Origin: Betaproteobacteria bacterium
GTDB lineage: Bacteria; Pseudomonadota; Gammaproteobacteria; Burkholderiales; Ga0077523
DNA length: 64,000 nucleotides
Reading direction: 5' to 3'
Assembly (NCBI GenBank): GCA_016125475.1
Contig: WGLR01000023.1
Coordinates: forward strand, 147,296-211,295
Part shown: positions 8,457 through 17,721 of the stretch, piece after piece
How the letters are laid out: each line of letters begins with the position of its first letter
Numbering within the stretch: position 1 is the first letter of the stretch
Notes under the pieces: generated by a model
The model's database searches: none
Told to the model about the DNA's origin: nothing
Seen by the model: only the letters and a program-made list of their open reading frames with translations
Program-made: the position numbers and the translations under genes

Positions 8457-9653
8457 TCACCTCGAGGCGGCGGCGGCCGCGACGGCCGTTCGGCGGTGCC
8501 ACGCGAGCCACGCGAGCGCAACGCTCGTGAGCCCGATCAGCGGCATGGCGGCGATGTTCAGCGCGGCCCAGCCGGCGTGCGCGAGTATCACCCCGGAAAT
8601 TGCGGACGAAGCGCCCATGCCGATGAACACCGACATGTCGTTCAGGCCCTGCGCCTTGGCCTTCTCCGAGGCTCCGTGCGATTCCGCGAGCAGTGTCGTC
8701 GCGCCGACGTACAGGAAACACCAGCCGACGCCGAGCAGCGCACTCGACAGCCAGAAGTGCAGGAGAGTCTGCCCCGTGACGCCCGCGAGGACGCACAGCG
8801 CGAAGGCACCGAGGCCGGCGCTCATCACGCGCAGCGGTCCCAGGCGGTGCACCAGCGAACCCGTGACGAATGCCGGTGCGTACATGGCCACGATGTGTGT
8901 CTCGATCACGAACGCTGCGTTACCGAACGGCAGGCCGCACATCTGCATCGCGAGCGGCGTCGCCCCCATCAGCAGGTTCATGACGGCGTAGGCGGTGATT
9001 GCGCTGAGGCACGCGACGAGGAAGACCGGCTGCCGCGCGATGTGCGCGAGCGGGCGGGAGGCGGCCGTGCGCTCCGAGGGATGGGCGCCGGGAAGTCTCA
9101 ATGTCCACAGCAGCAGTGCCGAGAGGGTCGCGAGCAGCATGAGCACACCGTACGACCCCAGAAACGGGATGCCGAAAAGGTTGCGCGTGAGCTTGCTGCT
9201 CTCGGGCCCGAGGATTCCGCCGGCGATGCCGCCTGCGAGCACGAGCGAGATGGCGCGACTGCGCCGCTCCGGCCCCACGCTGTCGGCCGCCGCGAAGCGG
9301 TAGAAGCCGCCCGACGCCGCGTAGGCACCGGCGACGAACGTGCCCGCACAGAACAGCGTGAAGACGTGGAACGCGATGCCGAGCGTGCAGAGCACGGCAC
9401 CGATCAGTCCCGCGAACGCACCCAGCAGGAACCCAGCGCGTCGCCCCCTCGCGCGCATGATCTGCGACAGGGCATAGGAGGACGCCGCCGCGCCGACGAT
9501 GTAGGTCGTGGCGGGAACGGTGGCCAGGGACTTGTCCGGTGCCAGGAAGAATCCGGCGAGGCTGCCGATCGAGACGATCGACAGGTTGTTGGTCACGAGC
9601 AGGGCCTGGCAGGCCGCCAGCGTGCCCAGCGTCCGGGGGGCAGTGTCCGTCAC
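8457..9653 (-). CDS. Major facilitator superfamily transporter
   Basis: A 398-residue integral membrane protein with about twelve hydrophobic segments, for example SYALSQIMRARGRRAGFLLGA with the MFS A-like basic loop after TM2, and SSALLGVGWCFLYVGATTLL in the second half. The start is the GTG at 9653, preceded by AGGAGACAC; it overlaps the stop of the upstream small exported gene in GTGA. Open sequence further upstream is a shadow frame. It lies in an apparent operon with an LLM monooxygenase downstream. The direction and substrate of transport cannot be read from the sequence. Confidence 0.85.
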   Translation of the reverse strand: MTDTAPRTLGTLAACQALLVTNNLSIVSIGSLAGFFLAPDKSLATVPATTYIVGAAASSYALSQIMRARGRRAGFLLGAFAGLIGAVLCTLGIAFHVFTLFCAGTFVAGAYAASGGFYRFAAADSVGPERRSRAISLVLAGGIAGGILGPESSKLTRNLFGIPFLGSYGVLMLLATLSALLLWTLRLPGAHPSERTAASRPLAHIARQPVFLVACLSAITAYAVMNLLMGATPLAMQMCGLPFGNAAFVIETHIVAMYAPAFVTGSLVHRLGPLRVMSAGLGAFALCVLAGVTGQTLLHFWLSSALLGVGWCFLYVGATTLLAESHGASEKAKAQGLNDMSVFIGMGASSAISGVILAHAGWAALNIAAMPLIGLTSVALAWLAWHRRTAVAAAAASR

Positions 9654-10078
9654 GTGTCTCCTGCCTGGTCGATCCGGACGTTCACCGCGATGAACGGGGC
9701 ATCCCCGAGGTTGGTCACGGCGATCCGGCCGTCGCTCCGGTGCCAGGTGGACGATGCGGCGGCCAGCGCGAGGCGCTCGGTGCCACGGCACGAGTGCAGG
9801 GCGACGAGTGCGGGCGTGACGGCGATGAGGACACCGGCGTTCCCGGCGAACGTGACCGTCTGGCCGGGCAGGAGTTCGACGCGCACGACGCGGCCGGCAG
9901 CCGGTTCCTGCGCGAGGGCGGCTTCCACGCGGTCCGCGGGCGACGGATCGGCGGCGTCGTCGACACGGTCTAGAACGGCGGGCCTGGGTGGCAGGGGGGC
10001 AGCCTGGGCTGCCCTGTCATCGATGGCTGCTTCGGCGGAGGCGAGGAGGCCGAGGAGGGCGAGCAGCCGGAACCTCAT
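9650..10078 (-). CDS. Small exported protein of unknown function
   Basis: A 142-residue protein with a signal peptide (MRFRLLALLGLLASAEA) and a mature region of about 120 residues that is mostly beta-strand in character (VVRVELLPGQTVTFAGNAG, GRIAVTNLGDAPFIAVNVRI). No known domain is recognised; a degenerate cupin-like fold is possible but unproven. It contains a single cysteine (HSCRG). Its stop overlaps the GTG start of the MFS gene by 4 bases, which implies translational coupling. Confidence 0.6.
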   Translation of the reverse strand: MRFRLLALLGLLASAEAAIDDRAAQAAPLPPRPAVLDRVDDAADPSPADRVEAALAQEPAAGRVVRVELLPGQTVTFAGNAGVLIAVTPALVALHSCRGTERLALAAASSTWHRSDGRIAVTNLGDAPFIAVNVRIDQAGDT

Positions 10079-10187
10079 GTCGCCCCCCGCCGGGATTCCA
10101 CCGCGACGCCGTGTGCCGGGAAGACGCGCGCAGGGCACGTGTCGGCATCGCGGGTCTCCGGGGCGTGCGGGATCCGGCCCACCGGGT

Positions 10188-10781
10188 TCAGGCCAGCGCG
10201 CGGTCCAGGAACTCCAGCCGGTCCTGTCCCCAGAACAGTTCGTCGCCCACGACGTAGGTGGGGGCCCCGAACACCTGTCGGTCGATGGCTTCCTGCGTGA
10301 GACGGTCGTATTCCGCCTGGGCGCCTGCTGCGCGGGCGGCGGTGAGGAGGGCGCCACCGTCGAGGCCGGCCCGCGTCGCGACGTCGCGCAGGGTGTCCGC
10401 ATCGGCGATGTCGAGGTCGTCCTCCCAGCACGCCTTCATGAAGGCCTGGGCCAGGTCCAGCTGGCGCTCCGGTCCCGTCGGGGCGGCTGCGATGATTGCC
10501 TTGGCGGCCAGGTCGGGCGACGTCGGGAAGAATCGCGGTTCGAGCTTGATCGGGACGCCGAGGTGATCGCGCCAGCGCTTCAGTTCCATCATGCGGTACG
10601 CCTGCCTCTGCTGCGGCCGCTGCTTGAGGGGCAGTCCGCCCGAAACGGGGAAGATGCGGCCGTAGTCGACGGGCTTGACCGCGATGGATGCGCCATGGCG
10701 ACGGGCGATGTCCCGCAGGCGCGCGTGCCCGAGGTAGCTCCACGGAGAGACGGGGCTGAAGTAATAGTCGATGGTTTTCAT
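10188..10781 (-). CDS. 2-hydroxychromene-2-carboxylate isomerase (DsbA/kappa-GST fold)
   Basis: A 197-residue protein of the HCCA-isomerase family, glutathione-dependent enzymes first known from naphthalene and other aromatic ring degradation. It begins IDYYFSPVSPWSYLGH, where the SPxSPW motif carries the conserved active-site Ser, and ends with VFGAPTYVVGDELFWGQDRL, the cis-Pro/GAPT motif of the thioredoxin-like domain. The ATG at 10781 gives the family length; longer upstream frame is not conserved. It sits 19 bases after the yedK-like gene. Family members also occur far from aromatic pathways, so the reaction is not certain. Confidence 0.85.
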   Translation of the reverse strand: MKTIDYYFSPVSPWSYLGHARLRDIARRHGASIAVKPVDYGRIFPVSGGLPLKQRPQQRQAYRMMELKRWRDHLGVPIKLEPRFFPTSPDLAAKAIIAAAPTGPERQLDLAQAFMKACWEDDLDIADADTLRDVATRAGLDGGALLTAARAAGAQAEYDRLTQEAIDRQVFGAPTYVVGDELFWGQDRLEFLDRALA

Positions 10782-10800
10782 GGTTCCAGGGTCCTCGTTA

Positions 10801-11481
10801 TCATCGGTCGAGCCCGGCATCGACGGGGTCGACGATGTCGGGCGAATCGTTGCGTACCGAATTGACGCGCGTCCCGACCCGCCATGCACGGACGCTCCGG
10901 GCCGGCGGCGGCTCGAGCAGCGGGCGCAGTCTCTCGACCGGCGTGTGCGGATCTAGCCACTCGTCGTACCACTCGGGGCGAAGCATCACCGGCATCCTGT
11001 CGTGGATCGGTGCCATGGCGTCGTTCGCGCGGGTCGTGAGGATACAACACGACGCGGGCGTGGCTGCATCTCCTTCCTCGAAGAGCCCCGCCATCGCGAA
11101 GACGGGTGCGTTCGCGGGAACGACGTAGTAGGGTTCGCTGCGGCCGCCATCGGGACGATGCCACTCGAAGAAGCCCGAAGCTGGCAAAATGCAGCGGCCC
11201 GCGCGGAATGCGTGCCTGAACATCGGTCGCTCGGGCGCAGTCTCCGCCCGGGCATTGATGGGGGTGGGGTAGGAGGTACGGGTGCCCTTGCGCCGGGCCC
11301 ATGCCGGAACGAGTCCCCAGCTCATCAATTCGCCGGTGCGCCCGTCACCGGATTCGCGAACGACGAGCACCAGCGTTCCGGGCGCGATGTTGTACCGCGC
11401 GGAGATTTCGGGTGTCGAGACGAGCTGGAAGTGATCCGCCAGTTGCCTGGCGTTCTCGTCGAGAGCGTAGCGGCCACACAT
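10801..11481 (-). CDS. SOS-response-associated peptidase, HMCES/YedK abasic-site DNA-protein crosslinker
   Basis: A 226-residue SRAP-domain protein. Cys2 directly follows the initiator Met (MCGRYAL) and is the residue that forms a thiazolidine crosslink with abasic sites in single-stranded DNA. PTPINARAET (Asn76), SGFFEWHR (Glu106) and APIHDRMPVM (His160) supply the other conserved active-site positions. Length is normal for YedK. It shields abasic sites during replication. It is first in the minus-strand run and is divergent from the small secreted gene at 11527. Confidence 0.95.
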   Translation of the reverse strand: MCGRYALDENARQLADHFQLVSTPEISARYNIAPGTLVLVVRESGDGRTGELMSWGLVPAWARRKGTRTSYPTPINARAETAPERPMFRHAFRAGRCILPASGFFEWHRPDGGRSEPYYVVPANAPVFAMAGLFEEGDAATPASCCILTTRANDAMAPIHDRMPVMLRPEWYDEWLDPHTPVERLRPLLEPPPARSVRAWRVGTRVNSVRNDSPDIVDPVDAGLDR

Positions 11482-11526
11482 GATCAGGAATTATAGGGAT
11501 ACCCCCGACCAGGTTGAGAGTCGCCC

Positions 11527-12105
11527 ATGACAAGAATTGCTGCCTTCGTCCTGACGTTCGCGTGCCTCCTCGGTGCGGGCGGACCCGCGTGCGCCTACGA
11601 GTACGTCGGTCTCGGCACCGGGGTCGATCCGGCGGGCCTGCGGGCGCTGTTTCCGACATCCCGGCACGAGTTCTGGCTGCGTGGGTCGTCCAGCGTCGCG
11701 AGGCCGGGCGACGACGGCGGGAAATTCGAGAGGTGGCTGCGCGAGGCGGACGGCATCTACATCATCAGGTTCTCGTCGGACGATTCCCGCGGCGACGTCA
11801 CCGCGGCGAGCCTGTCGATGGAGCACGGCAAGGTTCGCCGGTGGATCCTTTCGTTCGAGCGCCTCGGGGTCGGCAAGCGACCGGAACAGATCGAAGCGCG
11901 TTATCCCGGCTGCCGTCGCATCCTCGACACGCTCATCGAGCGGTACGGAAAACCCGACAGGTTCCGCACCCGCACGGAAGATGGGATGCAGCACAGGCCC
12001 CGATCGTGGTCGGGCAAGGACGGCGAACTGACGCTCGACTGCGGCCGATTCCCCGGCAGGCGCGCCATCTTCGCGATCGACATCGAGATCGACTCGAATT
12101 CCTGA
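11527..12105 (+). CDS. Exported protein of unknown function
   Basis: A 192-residue protein with a signal peptide (MTRIAAFVLTFACLLGAGGPACA). The mature part has no domain that I recognise. It contains charged surface-like segments (GGKFERWLREADGIYIIRFS), two cysteines (CRR and DCGRF) that could pair, and an RYGKPDRFRTRT stretch. It is a single gene, divergent from yedK and convergent with the Sel1-repeat gene. Probably periplasmic. Confidence 0.65.
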   Translation: MTRIAAFVLTFACLLGAGGPACAYEYVGLGTGVDPAGLRALFPTSRHEFWLRGSSSVARPGDDGGKFERWLREADGIYIIRFSSDDSRGDVTAASLSMEHGKVRRWILSFERLGVGKRPEQIEARYPGCRRILDTLIERYGKPDRFRTRTEDGMQHRPRSWSGKDGELTLDCGRFPGRRAIFAIDIEIDSNS

Positions 12106-12109
12106 TCTC

Positions 12110-12130
12110 GCTCCGGAGGTCGGCCGGAGC
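12110..12130. terminator. Terminator-like hairpin between convergent genes
   Basis: GCTCCGG (12110-12116) and CCGGAGC (12124-12130) form a 7-bp stem around a 7-base loop, between the exported-protein stop at 12105 and the Sel1 gene stop at 12167. Confidence 0.4.
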
Positions 12131-12166
12131 CGGGGCCATCACGCAGCACGCGCGCCGGGGCCTGCT

Positions 12167-13630
12167 TCAGTTCTGTCGATACTTGGCCAGCACGTCGTCG
12201 AGCCCCTGCTTCGAGCCGTTCCGGAACTCGTAGATTCCGCTCAGATCCTTCATGAGGGGCGCGCGCAGGCTCTTCAGATCCTCGCGATCGTCGGTGAGTC
12301 CGATCGCGCGCGCGTAGTAGTCGATGACCTTGTCCAGTTCGGCGAACGCGCGACCCACGGCGTCCGTCTTGGCCTGGCCTTCGAGCGACTTGGAATCCGC
12401 GGTGATGCGCTCGTACTCGGCGAAGTGTGTCTGCCCGAGCAGATACCAGCCGTAGGGGTCCTTCGGTGACAGCTGCGTGACCTTCTCGAAGCGGGTCATC
12501 GCCTGTGCGAGGTCTCCGGCCTTCTGGGCCATCACGCCGAGCCGCATGTAGAGCTGCGGGAGCCACTTGGTCTGGTATTCGCCCCACTCGGTGTCCGACA
12601 TGCCCTCCGGACGCGTCCCCGATTCGATGAGCGCGATCGCGCGCTCGCCGTACTTGGTGGCGGGGGCGCTGAATTTCTCGGGGTTCGACTTGGCTTCGCC
12701 GGCCGCCGCGAACGCGAGAATCGTCAGCAGCTGCACGTCGTCGGGATTCTTCTCGAGCCAGGCATCGGCGAGCGCGAACGCGTCGTCGAACCGGCGTGCC
12801 TTCACGTAGGCGTCGATCGCGCCCGGAATCGATTCCTGACCGGCCCGCGCCGCCTTCTCGAACAGCGCGAGCGCAGCCGCATCGTCCTTGTCGACACCCC
12901 GGCCGTCACGCAGCAGCGTCGCCAGCTGATACTGTGCCTCCGCGTTGTTGGCGTCCGCGGCCTGTCTGTACCACTTCACCGCTTCCGTGTAGTCCGGGAG
13001 CGTTCCGACACCGTTCTCGAAATTCCAGCCGAGGAGGTAGGCGGCCTCGACGTTGCCCTGTTCGGCCGCCTTGCGAAGCCACACATTGGCCTCGGTCTCG
13101 TCCTTCTCGACGCCCGTGCCGTTGTCGAGGGCGAGGCCATAGGCGTACTGCGCTTCCCCGTAGCCCTGGTCCGCCGCCTTCTTGTACCACGTCGCACCCT
13201 CGGCCTCGTTCTTCTCGACGCCATCGCCGCGTGAAAGCATGTAGCCGAGCAGGTACTGCGCCCCGGCCTTGCCCTGATCGGCCGCCTTGCGGAACCAGTA
13301 GACCGCCTTTTCACTGTCCTGCGGCACGCCCGAGCCGGACATGTAGTACGAACCCAGCGCGGACTGCGCATCCGGATTGCCCTTCTCGGCCGCGCGCTCG
13401 TACCACTTGGCGGACTCCGCCAGATCCTGCGGGACGCCCTGTCCGTTCTGATAGATCCATCCGAGGATGTACTGCGCGGTCGCCTGGCCCTGCTCGGCGA
13501 ATGGCCGGAACTCGGTCGCGGCGGTGGCGTAGTCGCCGTTGTTGTAGGCGTTGACGGCTTCTTCCCAGCCGGCCATGGCGGGCGTCGCCACGAGGACGGC
13601 CAGCAGGGCGGTGAGAACACGGATCTTCAT
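12167..13630 (-). CDS. Exported Sel1-repeat / tetratricopeptide-like protein
   Basis: A 487-residue protein with a signal peptide (MKIRVLTALLAVLVATPAMA). It is followed by about six 36-residue Sel1-like repeats (residues about 45-270, pattern AQYxLGxxYxxGxGVxxD with WYxxAAxxG). The C-terminal half is more TPR-like and includes GDLAQAMTRFEKVTQLSPKD. Such solenoids act as protein-interaction scaffolds, often in the periplasm. The ATG at 13630 follows a GGAG-containing leader; the frame is open further upstream without signal-like sequence. It is probably monocistronic. The partner is unknown. Confidence 0.85.
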   Translation of the reverse strand: MKIRVLTALLAVLVATPAMAGWEEAVNAYNNGDYATAATEFRPFAEQGQATAQYILGWIYQNGQGVPQDLAESAKWYERAAEKGNPDAQSALGSYYMSGSGVPQDSEKAVYWFRKAADQGKAGAQYLLGYMLSRGDGVEKNEAEGATWYKKAADQGYGEAQYAYGLALDNGTGVEKDETEANVWLRKAAEQGNVEAAYLLGWNFENGVGTLPDYTEAVKWYRQAADANNAEAQYQLATLLRDGRGVDKDDAAALALFEKAARAGQESIPGAIDAYVKARRFDDAFALADAWLEKNPDDVQLLTILAFAAAGEAKSNPEKFSAPATKYGERAIALIESGTRPEGMSDTEWGEYQTKWLPQLYMRLGVMAQKAGDLAQAMTRFEKVTQLSPKDPYGWYLLGQTHFAEYERITADSKSLEGQAKTDAVGRAFAELDKVIDYYARAIGLTDDREDLKSLRAPLMKDLSGIYEFRNGSKQGLDDVLAKYRQN

Positions 13631-13778
13631 GACGGAAAATCTCCTCGGTACGACGTCATCGCGCGGGGGCATCGCGAAATTCCGGAACGAGCCATCCCGG
13701 GCTCTGCGCGCGGTCCGCGCACCGGCACTGCACTCCATCCGCATGGACGCTCCGTCTCCGGGCAAGTTCTCGAGGCAC

Positions 13779-13970
13779 TCAGCTTTCGCTGCTGTAGTAC
13801 TCGTACGGTTTCTTGGGGACGCGCGCGCTGTCGAATTCCTCGCGCTGCGCGGCATCATAGGGCTTGTCCCACCAGGTCGCCCTGGCCTTCTTCTGCTTGT
13901 CGATCACCTCGGGGTGTTTCTGGAGGAACTCGCGCAGAAACAACGTGGTGTCGGATTCGTACGTTTCCAT
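13779..13970 (-). CDS. DUF3460 family protein
   Basis: A 63-residue cytoplasmic protein matching the small DUF3460 family: YESDTTLFLREFLQKHPEV, then a basic stretch with WWDKP and a C-terminal VPKKPYEYY. The family is known mainly from Betaproteobacteria and has no assigned function, which makes it a useful taxonomic marker here. A promoter can be proposed about 40 bases upstream of its ATG. Confidence 0.8.
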   Translation of the reverse strand: METYESDTTLFLREFLQKHPEVIDKQKKARATWWDKPYDAAQREEFDSARVPKKPYEYYSSES

Positions 13971-14008
13971 TCGACTATCGCTCTGAAAACAATGAAAAAA
14001 CCCGCGCG

Positions 14009-14037
14009 ATTGTAGCGTGCCCGCCGGCGCGAGTCAC
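14009..14037 (-). promoter_or_regulatory. Probable sigma-70 promoter of the DUF3460 gene
   Basis: Read on the minus strand, GTGACT (14037-14032) and TACAAT (14014-14009) are separated by 17 bases, with the ATG about 38 bases downstream. The -10 matches the consensus at 5 of 6 positions. Confidence 0.5.
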
Positions 14038-14211
14038 GCCCGCCGAGCATTCCGGGTGCGCGACCGGCGAATTCATCGGTGGCGGAGGCTCTCTCTGATC
14101 CATTGCGGCACGGCGACATCGCGGCGTTTGCAGTCCCGGCGCTCACGATGCAAGCTTCGGCCCGACCGGCGCCCGGAACGCGTCGATGCCGCCCATAACA
14201 CGAGTCGAGAG

Positions 14212-16266
14212 ATGCAGAAGCGCACGCCACGAACCCCGGTCCCGCCCGTCGCACCACGGGAATCCCTGAGCCTCACCCTCCACGGAGACACGCGCCCCGA
14301 CGAGTACGCATGGCTCAGACGGAAGGACGACCCGGAGGTGATCGCCTATCTCGAGGCGGAGAACCGTTACACCGACGCGATGATGCGTCCGAGCGTTCCC
14401 CTGCAGGGAAAGCTCTACCGGGAAATGGTTTCCAGGATCAAGGAAACCGACATGGGCGTGCCTTACCGCGAGGGAGACTGGTACTACTACTCGCGGACCA
14501 CGAAGGGCCGTCAGTATCCCACCTACTGCCGCAGATTCCGGTCGCTCCGCGCGCGGGAGCAGATCGTGCTCGACCTCAACCGGCTCGCACGCGGGCATCC
14601 GTTCCTCGGACTCGGCGCGCTCGACGTGAGTCCGGACGGCCGCCGTGTCGCGTTTTCCACCGACTACACGGGGTTTCGCGAATACACCCTGAGAGTCATG
14701 GACCTCGACACCGGCAAGGTTCTGCCCGTCGAGGTTCCGAAGACGCGCTCCATCGCGTGGTCCGCCGACAGTGCCGCGCTCTTCTACGTGACCGAGGACG
14801 ACGCGAAGCGGGCGTGCCGGGTCTGGCGTCACCGGCTCGGGCGCGACGACCACGACCTCGTGTACGAGGAAACGGACACCCGTTTCTCCGTCGGGGTCGA
14901 TCTCGCCCGGAGCCGCGCGCACGTGTTCATCACGTCCCACAGCGCGACCACCTCGGAGGTCAGGTTCGTGCCGGCTGCGGACCCCGATGCCGAACCGAGG
15001 CTCGTCCAGGCGCGGCGCAAGGGGCACGAGTACTACGTGGACAGCCACGGCGAGCAGTTCTACATCGTGACCAACGACCGCGGGCGGAACTTCCGGCTCG
15101 TGACGGCGTCCGCGGACCGCTGTGGGCAGCGCGCGTGGCGCGAACTGATCCCGCACCGTGACGACACGATGCTCGAAGGCGTGGACCTCTTCGCGCGGCA
15201 CTACGTGCTGCACGAGCGCCGCGACGGCTTCCCCCGCATGACCGTCGTGAGGCAGTCCGACGGCGACCGCCACGAGATCGAGTTTCCGGAGCCCGCCTAC
15301 AGCGCGTTCGCGGGCGCCAACGCCGAGTTCGACACGGACGTCTTCCGCTTCGCGTACGAGTCGTTCGTGACCCCCGATTCCGTTTACGACTACGACATGA
15401 ACTCGCGCAAGCGGGTGCTGCTCAAGCGGTTCGAGGTGCGTGGCGGCTACGACCCGAAGCACTACCGGACCGAACTGCTGCACGCACGCGCGCCCGACGG
15501 CACGACGATTCCGGTGTCGCTCGTGTATCGCCACGATCGTCGCAGGCGGGCGGCACGCCCGATGCTGCTGTCCGGATACGGTGCCTACGGGTACCCCGAG
15601 ATGGTGACCTTCTCGTCGACGCGCCTGTCCCTGCTCGACCGTGGCGTGATCTTCGCGCTCGCACACGTGCGGGGCGGCGGCGAGATGGGGAAGCGCTGGC
15701 ACGACGAAGGCCGCATGATGCAGAAGAAGAACACGTTCCACGACTTCATCGCGTGTGCGGAGCACGTGATCGCCGAGGGGTACACGGCGCCGGACCGTCT
15801 CGTGATCGAGGGTGGCAGCGCCGGCGGACTCCTCATGGGCGCGGTCGTGAACATGCGGCCGGAGCTGTTCCGTGCGGTCGTGTCCGAAGTCCCGTTCGTG
15901 GACGTGATCAACACCATGCTCGACGACACGCTGCCGCTCACGACCGGTGAATACGAGGAGTGGGGAAATCCGAACGAGCGGCGCGCGTACACGTACATGC
16001 GATCCTACTCACCCTACGACAACCTGCATGCGCACGCGTACCCCGCCATGCTCGTCGAGACGGCGCTGAACGACAGTCAGGTCATGTACTGGGAGCCAGC
16101 GAAGTACGTCGCGCGCATGAGGACCCTCAAGACCGACGGCAACCCTCTGCTTCTGCGCATCAACATGGACGCGGGACACGGCGGCGCGTCGGGCCGGTAC
16201 GACTACCTGCGCGAGATCGCCTTCCGCTTCGCGTTCATCCTGGGCGTGGTGGGCATCACGGACTGA
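14212..16266 (+). CDS. Oligopeptidase B-like S9A serine peptidase
   Basis: A 684-residue prolyl-oligopeptidase-family enzyme. An N-terminal seven-bladed propeller region (about 70-420) is followed by an alpha/beta-hydrolase domain. The nucleophile Ser536 is in EGGSAGGLLMG, Asp621 in ETALNDSQVMYWEP, and His656 in MDAGHGGASGRYD. These motifs are those of oligopeptidase B (PtrB), which cuts short peptides after Lys or Arg in the cytoplasm. No signal peptide is seen from the ATG at 14212. The upstream in-frame open region is Arg-rich and not conserved. It is a single gene facing a convergent cyclase gene with a terminator between them. Confidence 0.92.
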   Translation: MQKRTPRTPVPPVAPRESLSLTLHGDTRPDEYAWLRRKDDPEVIAYLEAENRYTDAMMRPSVPLQGKLYREMVSRIKETDMGVPYREGDWYYYSRTTKGRQYPTYCRRFRSLRAREQIVLDLNRLARGHPFLGLGALDVSPDGRRVAFSTDYTGFREYTLRVMDLDTGKVLPVEVPKTRSIAWSADSAALFYVTEDDAKRACRVWRHRLGRDDHDLVYEETDTRFSVGVDLARSRAHVFITSHSATTSEVRFVPAADPDAEPRLVQARRKGHEYYVDSHGEQFYIVTNDRGRNFRLVTASADRCGQRAWRELIPHRDDTMLEGVDLFARHYVLHERRDGFPRMTVVRQSDGDRHEIEFPEPAYSAFAGANAEFDTDVFRFAYESFVTPDSVYDYDMNSRKRVLLKRFEVRGGYDPKHYRTELLHARAPDGTTIPVSLVYRHDRRRRAARPMLLSGYGAYGYPEMVTFSSTRLSLLDRGVIFALAHVRGGGEMGKRWHDEGRMMQKKNTFHDFIACAEHVIAEGYTAPDRLVIEGGSAGGLLMGAVVNMRPELFRAVVSEVPFVDVINTMLDDTLPLTTGEYEEWGNPNERRAYTYMRSYSPYDNLHAHAYPAMLVETALNDSQVMYWEPAKYVARMRTLKTDGNPLLLRINMDAGHGGASGRYDYLREIAFRFAFILGVVGITD

Positions 16267-16302
16267 GTCCGACGCCGGGGGATGCCGCGAGGACGGGTCG
16301 GC

Positions 16303-16327
16303 AAAAAAAACGGCCCCGAAGGGCCGT
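16303..16327 (-). terminator. Rho-independent terminator of the cyclase gene
   Basis: On the minus strand, ACGGCCC-TTCG-GGGCCGT (16327-16310) is followed directly by eight T residues. It ends the minus-strand cyclase transcript; the inverted repeat may also slow the convergent opdB-like transcript. Confidence 0.85.
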
Positions 16328-16352
16328 ATCTGCTGCCGGCGGGAGGACCGGA

Positions 16353-17456
16353 TCAGTACAACACGATCGGGTTGCCCGGCGAACCGGTCGCACCGATGAT
16401 CTTCAGGGGCGCCCAGACGAACGCGCCTTCCTTGATGCCCGCATCCACGAGGGACTTGGTGTCGACGTTCTCGAGGTTCCAGATGCCGCGGCGGTTCTGC
16501 ATGTTGGTGTGGCAGGGCACCGCATAGCCCATGACCTCGTTGCCGGGCTGGGCGTCGTTGGCGGAGGTGTCGCCCATCGTGAGCGCGATGTCGCGGGACG
16601 CCATGTACTCGCACGCGCTGATCCCGAAGCCGGGCTCGCCCTGCGCGAAGATCGCGCGGGCCGCGGCGCGTTCCTCGGCCGTCATCGACTTGTAGCGGTC
16701 GTTGCTCCAGGTGTTGCCCTGGCCGGTGTGCAGCGCCACGCAGTCGCCGGACTGGATCTCGCCGACGCCCGACATGCGGACCATGGCCTTCACGTCGTCG
16801 GCCGTGACGATGCCGATGTCGCCGGGCTGCTTCGGAATCGGCAGCATCTCGGCGGACGCGGGCAGTTTGCCCTGCGACTTGCGGTACGCCACCGCGTCGA
16901 GCACGACCATGCGGCACACGAACCCGAACTCGGCGGGATACTCCACGCCGGCATCACCCATGCCCATCACGCGACCACCCGCGCCGCGCTCGTAGACGTT
17001 CCACGTGAGGCGTCCGTTGTACATCATCGGTCCCTTGGAGGTGTTGATGCCGATGTGGCCGGGGCCGTCGAACTGGGTCTGGATCTGGCCGATCTCGGTG
17101 GTCACGAGTTCGTCGTGATAGATCAGCGCGTTCTTGCCGAACGGACCGCCCGTCGGCGTGCCGGGGATCGACATGTGCCAGCCGCGCGGCCCGAACGCGG
17201 GCGCTTCGTGGTGGTAGAACTTGCCGATCGTGAGTGCCTTGAAGTTCTTCACGGTCGCGAGCGCGCGGCGGACGTTCGCCGAATTCTTCGTGTGGTTCGC
17301 GCTGCCGGCCTTGTCATCCTTGCCCCACTTGGACGGCCACCAGTTTTCCGTGAACGGCCGGTCATCCGTCGGGCCCGGCAGTGCCTGCGCGAGTGCCGTC
17401 CCGGCAAAGCCGATCAGCGCACCACCCACGGCCGCTGCGATGATTGAACGTCTCAT
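16353..17456 (-). CDS. Exported cyclase-family (kynurenine formamidase-like) metal hydrolase
   Basis: A 367-residue protein with a signal peptide (MRRSIIAAAVGGALIGFAGTALA). The rest resembles the cyclase/arylformamidase family. The metal-site signature appears as QTQFDGPGHIG, the variant seen in cyclase-like proteins in place of the canonical HTGTHxD, and VALHTGQGNTW, YMASRDIALTMGD and VPCHTNMQ follow. It would act in the periplasm, unlike the cytoplasmic kynurenine formamidase. A good ribosome binding site (GGAGGAG) precedes the ATG at 17456. It is a single gene with its own terminator. The substrate is unknown. Confidence 0.8.
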   Translation of the reverse strand: MRRSIIAAAVGGALIGFAGTALAQALPGPTDDRPFTENWWPSKWGKDDKAGSANHTKNSANVRRALATVKNFKALTIGKFYHHEAPAFGPRGWHMSIPGTPTGGPFGKNALIYHDELVTTEIGQIQTQFDGPGHIGINTSKGPMMYNGRLTWNVYERGAGGRVMGMGDAGVEYPAEFGFVCRMVVLDAVAYRKSQGKLPASAEMLPIPKQPGDIGIVTADDVKAMVRMSGVGEIQSGDCVALHTGQGNTWSNDRYKSMTAEERAAARAIFAQGEPGFGISACEYMASRDIALTMGDTSANDAQPGNEVMGYAVPCHTNMQNRRGIWNLENVDTKSLVDAGIKEGAFVWAPLKIIGATGSPGNPIVLY

Positions 17457-17721
17457 TGTGTCTCTCCTCCACTGATTGGTACTTCGGACGATTTCAGTCA
17501 GCGGATCGACGGAAGGCAATGAATGCCTCCCATGCAATCCTTACGTCAGAATTACATGGAATAACTTCGCATGCAAGAATGCGTCGGGCGTTTGCATCGC
17601 AGCGTTGACAGTCGTGACGACGCCGGCGCAAAGTTCACGGCCGCACGGGCCGGCCGGCGATGATCCGCGGCGTCCCGGCACCGTGTTGTGCAGTGCAAGA
17701 TCCCAGCCGCGAGGAGGAGCG

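Noticed and set aside
8496..10865. A 789-codon plus-strand frame opposite the MFS and isomerase genes
   Set aside because: Its translation is Arg/Glu/Gln-rich and matches the antisense of well-supported minus-strand genes; a shadow frame.
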